Positions 38,017-43,311 of a stretch of DNA of 43,311 nt are shown piece after piece. The notes below the pieces were generated by a model. That model had not been told where the DNA came from, did no database searches, and was given only the letters and a program-made list of their open reading frames with translations. The position numbers and the translations under genes are program-made. This DNA comes from Stutzerimonas xanthomarina (GTDB lineage: Bacteria > Pseudomonadota > Gammaproteobacteria > Pseudomonadales > Pseudomonadaceae). The number at the start of each line of letters is the position of its first letter. Positions within the stretch are counted from its first letter, which is position 1. Where the stretch lies: assembly GCF_003935375.1 (NCBI RefSeq), contig NZ_RHQM01000024.1, positions 1 through 43,311 of the forward strand, given 5' to 3'.

Positions 38017-38454
38017 ATGGAAAGAAGAATGGAGGGCTTCGGGCTTATCGAAGTTCTCGTGTCAATGTTGATATTGGGAGTCGGGATTCTCGGCATGATA
38101 GGTCTTCAGTTAAACGCTCTTCAGTTTAACCAGACCGCAGCCTTTCGCTCGCATGCGACTTTCCTGGCGTACGACATTGCCGATCGTATGCGAGCCAATG
38201 CGCCAGCCGCGCTGGCGGGAAGTTACTCGATTGGCCTGAGCGACAGCGCTCCGACCGGTATCGGTATCGCTGAGACGGACCTGCGGGAATGGAAGGCAGC
38301 GATGGCGACCCAGTTGCCCGCGGGTAATGGAAGCGTGGGCAAGAATGGCGATATCTACTCGATAACCGTGCAATGGGATGAGACCAAGTCGGGTGGCGAA
38401 GCGGCCCAGCAGTTCGTCTTTACCACCCGGCTTTGCGAGAGGGACTGTCTGTGA
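38017..38454 (+). CDS. pilV: type IV minor pilin PilV
   Basis: 145 residues, with a short leader MERRMEG followed by FGLIEVLVSMLILGVGILGM (Glu at +5). The rest is soluble pilin head with a C-terminal CERDCL. PilV is part of the tip priming complex. The ATG is one base after the fimU TAA, with AAAGGAG upstream; the stop overlaps the pilW GTG. Confidence 0.94.
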   Translation: MERRMEGFGLIEVLVSMLILGVGILGMIGLQLNALQFNQTAAFRSHATFLAYDIADRMRANAPAALAGSYSIGLSDSAPTGIGIAETDLREWKAAMATQLPAGNGSVGKNGDIYSITVQWDETKSGGEAAQQFVFTTRLCERDCL

Positions 38455-39473
38455 ATTTCAAGCGGAGCCAAGGCCTGAGTCTGGTCGAACTCATGGTGGC
38501 ACTTGTCCTCAGCCTGGTGATCGGGGCTGCGGTCATGCAGATGTTCCTGTCGAGCAAGATGACCTACCGGGTCCAGGATGCAATGTCCCGGCTGCAGGAA
38601 AATGGGCGATTCGCCGTCGGCCTGCTGGCCGCCGAGAGTCGGATGGCGGGCTACATGGGATGCGGCAACATCGAAGAGATCGACATCAATGTCATCGCGT
38701 CTCCTGCTCCGCTGGATGCGACGAACCCGCTGGGGGCGATCATGGGCGGGGCGAACAACGTGGCTTCCAGCAATAGCTGGAACGCAAGTGCCGGGACCGA
38801 TGTGCTGACCATCCGTAAGGCCTCCAACCTCGGTCTGCAACTGACCGGCAACATGGCCGTCGACAACGCCAATATCCAGGTCGTGGACAATCGTCTGGGG
38901 CTTGAGGCAGGCGATACCTTGTTCATCGCTGATTGCGTGTCGGCAGACGTCTTCCGTGCGACCAGTGTTTCCGCGGCAGGCGGAAAAACCACGGTTGCCC
39001 ATGCGAGCAACATGAACACCAGCAACCGCCTCAGCAAGGCGTACGGAACGGATGCCGAGGTAATGGCCTTCGAAGAGGTTGCGTTTTTCGTAAGGGATAC
39101 CGCACGACTCTCGAACGACGGAACGCCTATACGGGCGCTGTGGATGCAGCGGCGCTTCGCCAATCGATCCGACACCAGCGCCAATCCCGCCGAGTTAGTG
39201 GATGGCGTCGAGGACTTCCAAGTGGAGTACGGCATCAAGACGGGCAATAACCCCGTCGCCAATGTATACCGCTCGGCCAATGACGTTACGGACTGGTCGA
39301 GGGTGGTTAGTGTGCGCTTCCGCCTTCTGCTGAGCAGCACGGACGACAACGTAGTGGCAAAAGCGGGCGAGGCGGTGCAATCGATCAACTTCAACGGCGC
39401 CGCGGTCGCTGCCGATGGCCGTCTACGGCAAACCTTCGGCAGCGTTGTCGCTATTCGTAATCGGGTTCGGTGA
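38451..39473 (+). CDS. pilW: type IV minor pilin PilW
   Basis: 340 residues, the largest of the minor pilins, as usual. The prepilin signal is VNFKRSQG then LSLVELMVALVLSLVIGAAV, with Glu at +5. The start is a GTG that overlaps the pilV TGA (GTGA), so translation is coupled; GAGAGGG lies upstream. PilW works with PilX and PilY1 in surface sensing, upstream of c-di-GMP signalling in P. aeruginosa. The cysteines (GYMGCGN, IADCVS) may form a disulfide. Confidence 0.94.
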   Translation: MNFKRSQGLSLVELMVALVLSLVIGAAVMQMFLSSKMTYRVQDAMSRLQENGRFAVGLLAAESRMAGYMGCGNIEEIDINVIASPAPLDATNPLGAIMGGANNVASSNSWNASAGTDVLTIRKASNLGLQLTGNMAVDNANIQVVDNRLGLEAGDTLFIADCVSADVFRATSVSAAGGKTTVAHASNMNTSNRLSKAYGTDAEVMAFEEVAFFVRDTARLSNDGTPIRALWMQRRFANRSDTSANPAELVDGVEDFQVEYGIKTGNNPVANVYRSANDVTDWSRVVSVRFRLLLSSTDDNVVAKAGEAVQSINFNGAAVAADGRLRQTFGSVVAIRNRVR

Positions 39474-39478
39474 GAGTT

Positions 39479-39967
39479 ATGCAAAAACACATGCAGAACG
39501 GCTCGGCGTTGATCATCAGCCTGGTATTCCTGCTGATACTGACGATGATCGGAGTTGCCTCTATCCAGGACTCCACGCTCCAGGAGCGGATGGCGGGCAA
39601 CGAGCGCGACAAGAACCTCGCGTTCCAGGCTGCCGAAGCGGCCCTGCGCGTAGGTGAGGATCATCTGCGCCAGACAGGGGTGCTGTTCTCCGCGGCCGGC
39701 ACCAGCGGGTTGATAAGTCCCGATTACACGGGTGTGCGGCCTGTCGAGGACAACTACCCATGGGCGGAACGTTCCCAGCAGGTTTCCGACAGTTATGCCG
39801 GGGTGCAGGCTGTTCCCAGATACACCATCGAATGGCTCACGACCCAGACCTTCGCGCCGAGCGATGAAGGTGAAGTTCCTGTCGTCAATTCCTACCGCGT
39901 TACGGCGCGTGCCGGAGGTGGTTCGGGTGATGCCGTGGTGGTACTGCAGTCGACAGTGAGTCGTTAA
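39479..39967 (+). CDS. pilX: type IV minor pilin PilX
   Basis: 162 residues from the ATG at 39479 (an in-frame GTG at 39470 overlaps the pilW stop and is possible). After MQKHMQNG comes SALIISLVFLLILTMIGVAS, so Gly is at -1 but Glu at +5 is absent. The same lack is seen in GspK-type tip pilins, which sit at the very end and need no salt bridge to the next subunit. The STLQERMAGNERDKNLAFQA block is the PilX family signature. pilY1 follows after eight bases. Confidence 0.92.
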   Translation: MQKHMQNGSALIISLVFLLILTMIGVASIQDSTLQERMAGNERDKNLAFQAAEAALRVGEDHLRQTGVLFSAAGTSGLISPDYTGVRPVEDNYPWAERSQQVSDSYAGVQAVPRYTIEWLTTQTFAPSDEGEVPVVNSYRVTARAGGGSGDAVVVLQSTVSR

Positions 39968-39975
39968 GGATGCAT

Positions 39976-42900
39976 ATGGACAAATATAGAGCTTCGGCTT
40001 TTGGGGCGGCTTTTTCCCTTTACCTGGCCTCTCCGGTATACGCACTCGGACCTTTTCCAAACGAGCCACTTTCCATTTCCGGAAGCGTTCCGCCCAATGT
40101 CATGTTATTGGTGGATAATTCGGGCAGCATGTACAACGCCATTCCGCCGCTCGGTGTGGATTCGAGTGACTTGCCGCCACCGTATTATATCTATTCAAGC
40201 GGTGGAAATAGTTATTGGGGGGGAGGGGTGTTTGATGGAAATATCTCACTTTCCACGCTTAGTAAATGGACTTGCGCCTCAGGTTATAAAGCGCTTTACG
40301 CTTCTACCGATGGAAATGGTCGTCGTTGTTATGCGTTGCCAGATCCCGCAGGTAATGGCAATACGCGCTATACGTCAAAGTATCTAGCATATATATATAA
40401 TACCTATACCTCAGGCGGTGACAGCGGAAACGATCTGCGCACAATTTTGCCAAACGAATACCGAATGGCGGTTGCGCGCGATGCGGCTAAGGCAATTGTC
40501 TCGGCAAACCGAGGTATGCGGATGGGGTTGTCCGCATTCAACGCAGCGACCCACTCTAACGCGGGTCCGGGCGGAAGCATTCTGAATCAGGTTGTGGCGC
40601 TTTCCCCTTCACAGGGCATTACTCAGGCACAGGCGGACCAGAACTACGCCAATCTGATCGCTGGTATCGATCAGCTGCAGCCAACTGCTAATACGCCCCT
40701 TGCCGAAAGCTACTACGAAGTGTCGCGCTACTTCCGTGGAATGAGCCGTTATCAAGGAACTGGCTCAGGCGATTACACCAGTCCCATACAGTACCGGTGC
40801 CAGAAAAATTTTGGCGTGATTCTTACTGATGGCTTGCCGACTCACGATGCGTCGTTTACCGATAATGATCCTGATCGAGACAACCCAGAGGTGGCCGGAG
40901 CAAATAACATTCCTGACTGGGATGGCAAGAATGAGCCTAGTGACATGCCTTATTCCGATGGAACGTTATCGGGTACGGGTGAGGGTAGCACCTTTTATTT
41001 GGACGATATCGCCAAGTTTGCCTTCGACATCGACCTGATCAAGAGCGGCACCGATCTGGCCGGCAAGAGCTTCAACGACAGCGCTCACTTGAAGCAGAAC
41101 CTACACACCTACACGGTTGGCTTCGCCGTCGATAACCAGATGCTCGAAGATGCTGCCGAATACGGGCATGGTGCCTACTACACGGCGAATGACTCGAATC
41201 AATTGACCAATGCTCTTAATAGCGCCCTGCAATCTATCCGCCAGCAGATCAGCTCCGCTTCCGCAGTATCGGCCAACACCAAGCGCATCCAGGAAGGGGC
41301 ACTCATCTACCAGGCTCGTTACAATAGCACCGAGTGGACCGGTGAAGTGCTTGCCTACCGGGTAAACATGGATGGAACGGTTGGAAGTGTCGCCTGGCGG
41401 ACGTCAGACAGCGGAACCTTCCCAGAGCCGGCCGCCCGGCGCATCTTTACATACAACGATGATGCCAACTTTACCGGCAGTCGCGGGCAGGAGCTGACTT
41501 GGAGTAATCTCAATGCTGCTCAGCAGGCCAGCCTGACCAAGACAGGCGAGACCGATAACGCAAATGCGCTTAAGCGGCTGAGCTGGTTGAGGGGGGGCAG
41601 CGATGGCGTCGCGCTTGAGGCGCCCTATGCTGGCCAGCGCCTTCGCAACCGGAGCTCGCTGCTTGGCGATATCGTTAATTCGGATCCTGTCTATGTTGGA
41701 CAGCAGAACAACGGCTACAACGTGCCGAACGATGCTACTGACGACACCGAGCCTGCCGACAGTTACTTAGCTTATGTCGATGGTAAGGCCGACGAAACCT
41801 CCCTGCTTGTTGTGGGTGCCAACGACGGCATGCTGCACGGTTTCGATGCGGCAACGGGTGTTGAGTCCTTCGCTTATGTCCCCGCGAGTGTCTTTCGCAA
41901 GCGCGCCATCAGCCCCGGAGCCACTCCCGGGCTGATGGCGCTGACGGAGTCGGATTACAGCCATCAATTCTACGTCGATGGCTCCTTTGGTCTGGGCGAT
42001 CTATATGACAACGGCTGGAAAACCTATCTGGTCGGCGCGCTAGGCTATGGCGGTCGGGGTATCTTCGCTCTGGACATGACGGATCGGTCGTTCGATGAGT
42101 CCGATATCAGATGGGAGCGCACCGCGCCGGATACGAATCTATCGACCGATCCGTGGAACGACCTCGGCTATCAGTTCGGCGAGCCCACAGTGGCCCGTAT
42201 GCTGATCGGCCAGAGTGATCGCTACGTCACCATCTTCGGCAACGGCTACGATAGCAACGCCGGTCGAGCGGCGCTCTATGTGGTCGATTCGATCACCGGT
42301 GAGGTGATCAAGAAGCTCGTAGTGACCGACCCCGATGGCAGTACTGCGTCCAACGGGCTTTCTACCGCCACGGCATTCTACGATGCCAATCGGCGCGTCA
42401 CTCATGTCTATGCCGGTGACGTGCTGGGGAATCTTTGGAAGTTCAATCTGAGCTCCAGCAACACTAATCAATGGTCGAGTAGTCTGCTGTTCAAGGCGCG
42501 CAACTCGGACACTCGGCAGCCAATCACGGCTAAGGTTCGTGTTCGGCAGCATCCTGAAGGCGGGCGTCTGGTGATATTCGGGACTGGCCAGTATCTGGTT
42601 TCCGGCGACAAGTTGAACACCGAGCTACAGACGATCTACGGCATCTGGGACCGTGACCTTTCTGGCAACAACGTAGTGTCGAAGCTGAGGTTGCTCGAAC
42701 AGGAGTTCGTTAATGAGACGACGTCCAACGGCCAACAGTACCGTGTGTTGACGCAGAAACCAATTGATTGGGCTACCCATCATGGCTGGTATATAAACCT
42801 GCGTGTCGGTAATGCGGCTCTGGACGGCGAGCGTACTGTGGCAACCCCATCGCTGTCGAAGGAGCGGGTATTGTTTACCACCTTTATCCCGCGTAGCGAT

Positions 42901-43212
42901 CCGTGCCTGTCCGGGGGGGAAAGTTGGCTGCTGGGCGTTGATGGACTCAGCGGTGGGCGATTGGCAGATAGCCTGTTCGACGTGAACAATGACCGCTACT
43001 TTGACTCGGCTGACATCGTCAGCTGCGGCACTGCGCAATGCGCGCCCAGTGGATTCAAGCTGCCGGACGGTACGATGGATGCGCCGGGTAATCTGTTCGG
43101 AGATGGATCCGATTACGGTTACAACTCTGGTCTTGGTGGAGAAGTCGATCAGTTCGATCTATCAGGTAGCGGCGGCAGCCCCGGTCGTATGTCGTGGAGA
43201 CAAATCAAATGA
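39976..43212 (+). CDS. pilY1: pilus tip adhesin / mechanosensor PilY1
   Basis: A 1078-residue secreted protein: a signal peptide to about residue 23 (ASPVYA), a von Willebrand A domain (about 41-430) with the MIDAS motif D47-N-S-G-S, and a C-terminal PilC-type beta-propeller (about 560-950). A Ca-binding-loop-like DVNNDRYFDSADI lies near residue 1002. PilY1 sits at the pilus tip, supports pilus extension and adhesion, and passes surface contact to c-di-GMP signalling. The ATG at 39976 follows AAGGA; the one at 39970 is too close to it. The VWA-coding DNA (about 40.15-41.0 kb) is AT-rich, and the gene holds three G7 tracts. The stop overlaps pilE. Confidence 0.95.
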   Translation: MDKYRASAFGAAFSLYLASPVYALGPFPNEPLSISGSVPPNVMLLVDNSGSMYNAIPPLGVDSSDLPPPYYIYSSGGNSYWGGGVFDGNISLSTLSKWTCASGYKALYASTDGNGRRCYALPDPAGNGNTRYTSKYLAYIYNTYTSGGDSGNDLRTILPNEYRMAVARDAAKAIVSANRGMRMGLSAFNAATHSNAGPGGSILNQVVALSPSQGITQAQADQNYANLIAGIDQLQPTANTPLAESYYEVSRYFRGMSRYQGTGSGDYTSPIQYRCQKNFGVILTDGLPTHDASFTDNDPDRDNPEVAGANNIPDWDGKNEPSDMPYSDGTLSGTGEGSTFYLDDIAKFAFDIDLIKSGTDLAGKSFNDSAHLKQNLHTYTVGFAVDNQMLEDAAEYGHGAYYTANDSNQLTNALNSALQSIRQQISSASAVSANTKRIQEGALIYQARYNSTEWTGEVLAYRVNMDGTVGSVAWRTSDSGTFPEPAARRIFTYNDDANFTGSRGQELTWSNLNAAQQASLTKTGETDNANALKRLSWLRGGSDGVALEAPYAGQRLRNRSSLLGDIVNSDPVYVGQQNNGYNVPNDATDDTEPADSYLAYVDGKADETSLLVVGANDGMLHGFDAATGVESFAYVPASVFRKRAISPGATPGLMALTESDYSHQFYVDGSFGLGDLYDNGWKTYLVGALGYGGRGIFALDMTDRSFDESDIRWERTAPDTNLSTDPWNDLGYQFGEPTVARMLIGQSDRYVTIFGNGYDSNAGRAALYVVDSITGEVIKKLVVTDPDGSTASNGLSTATAFYDANRRVTHVYAGDVLGNLWKFNLSSSNTNQWSSSLLFKARNSDTRQPITAKVRVRQHPEGGRLVIFGTGQYLVSGDKLNTELQTIYGIWDRDLSGNNVVSKLRLLEQEFVNETTSNGQQYRVLTQKPIDWATHHGWYINLRVGNAALDGERTVATPSLSKERVLFTTFIPRSDPCLSGGESWLLGVDGLSGGRLADSLFDVNNDRYFDSADIVSCGTAQCAPSGFKLPDGTMDAPGNLFGDGSDYGYNSGLGGEVDQFDLSGSGGSPGRMSWRQIK
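40217..40223 (+). repeat. G7 tract in pilY1 (codons about 81-84)
   Basis: Seven G, then A, then four more G, encoding Trp-Gly-Gly-Gly-Val. Slippage by one base would truncate PilY1 near its start. The related Neisseria pilC genes are phase-variable through a poly-G tract. Confidence 0.8.
41591..41597 (+). repeat. G7 tract in pilY1 (middle)
   Basis: A second run of seven G, encoding Leu-Arg-Gly-Gly-Ser, between the VWA domain and the propeller. Confidence 0.75.
42913..42919 (+). repeat. G7 tract in pilY1 (3' part)
   Basis: A third run of seven G, encoding Leu-Ser-Gly-Gly-Glu, about 100 codons before the stop. Confidence 0.75.
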
Positions 43213-43311
43213 AGCGCCAACAGGGATTCACCTTGGGAGACGCTGAACAATTAGCCAATTCTCACCGTCCCCCTTTTTCAACCCGGTTTTTTCAACCTAC
43301 CGGCCTTATTC
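43209..43311 (+). pseudogene. pilE: pilE minor pilin, interrupted after the prepilin motif and cut by window end
   Basis: The ATG overlaps the pilY1 TGA (ATGA) and gives MKRQQG then FTL, a perfect start for a class III prepilin, where pilE is expected. From codon 10 on the sequence reads GDAEQLANSHRP instead of the required IELM-type hydrophobic helix, so the pilin is lost. The frame stays open to the window end but encodes nothing pilin-like. There is no pilY2 between pilY1 and pilE, unlike P. aeruginosa. Without PilE the tip priming complex would be incomplete, unless another copy exists. Confidence 0.8.
43236..43311. mobile_element. probable end of an insertion sequence inside pilE
   Basis: From GGAGACGCTGAACAATTAGC onward the DNA no longer resembles pilin. 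Such a GGAGAC...TGAACAA start is the kind of terminus seen at insertion-sequence ends, but I cannot name the element. Only about 76 bases are present. A 10-base direct repeat TTTTTCAACC occurs at 43274 and 43288. An abrupt end shortly inside a multi-copy element is typical of short-read contigs. A deletion or misassembly is the alternative. Confidence 0.45.

Overview
This window is chromosomal DNA from a pseudomonad (Pseudomonas sensu lato, including Stutzerimonas or Ectopseudomonas). The evidence is moderately GC-rich DNA with strong codon bias, pseudomonad-specific small proteins, and a core gene order (glyA, PilZ, radA, mscL, ccp, Lon-like protease, fklB, ispB, rplU-rpmA-obgE-proB-creA, rpsT, murJ-ribF-ileS-lspA-fkpB-ispH, then the minor pilin genes) that matches, from memory, the P. 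aeruginosa arrangement. I cannot fix the species.

Region 1 (1-9.85 kb) is an accessory, defence-type island on the minus strand. It holds a complete hsdM and hsdR around an hsdS gene with one in-frame amber codon. Beyond a small controller-like XRE repressor (the only plus-strand gene here) lies a divergent operon: winged-helix-like protein, SF2 helicase, small cysteine-motif protein, and an inositol-monophosphatase-family protein cut by the window edge. I do not recognise this four-gene set as a named system. It is the best candidate here for an undescribed defence or nucleic-acid-processing module. A gene-poor 0.65 kb stretch separates the island from glyA.

Region 2 (10.5-23.5 kb) carries housekeeping and stress genes: glyA, an ICMT-like membrane methyltransferase, a PilZ protein, radA, a CopD-like membrane protein, a DUF465 protein with a Cys-rich tail, mscL, a di-heme cytochrome c peroxidase with an upstream ANR/FNR-type box, a LonB-like protease, a small conserved protein flanked by two perfect DnaA boxes, a YqhA-family protein, then a likely light-repair operon (DUF6482, an iron-sulfur (6-4)-type photolyase, DUF2256) behind an 18-bp inverted repeat, and fklB.

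Region 3 (23.5-36.9 kb) is core metabolism and growth: a small gene with a Fur-like box and a very strong ribosome binding site, ispB divergent from rplU-rpmA, obgE, proB, creA, rpsT (GTG start) divergent from murJ, then ribF-ileS-lspA-fkpB and ispH.

Region 4 (36.9-43.3 kb) is the type IV pilus minor pilin locus: fimT (minus strand), then tightly coupled fimU-pilV-pilW-pilX-pilY1-pilE. These build the priming complex and PilY1 adhesin at the pilus tip. pilY1 has an AT-rich VWA-encoding segment and three G7 tracts. pilE loses its reading frame right after the prepilin cleavage motif, and the window ends about 76 bases into unrelated sequence, which looks like an insertion-sequence junction at a contig end.
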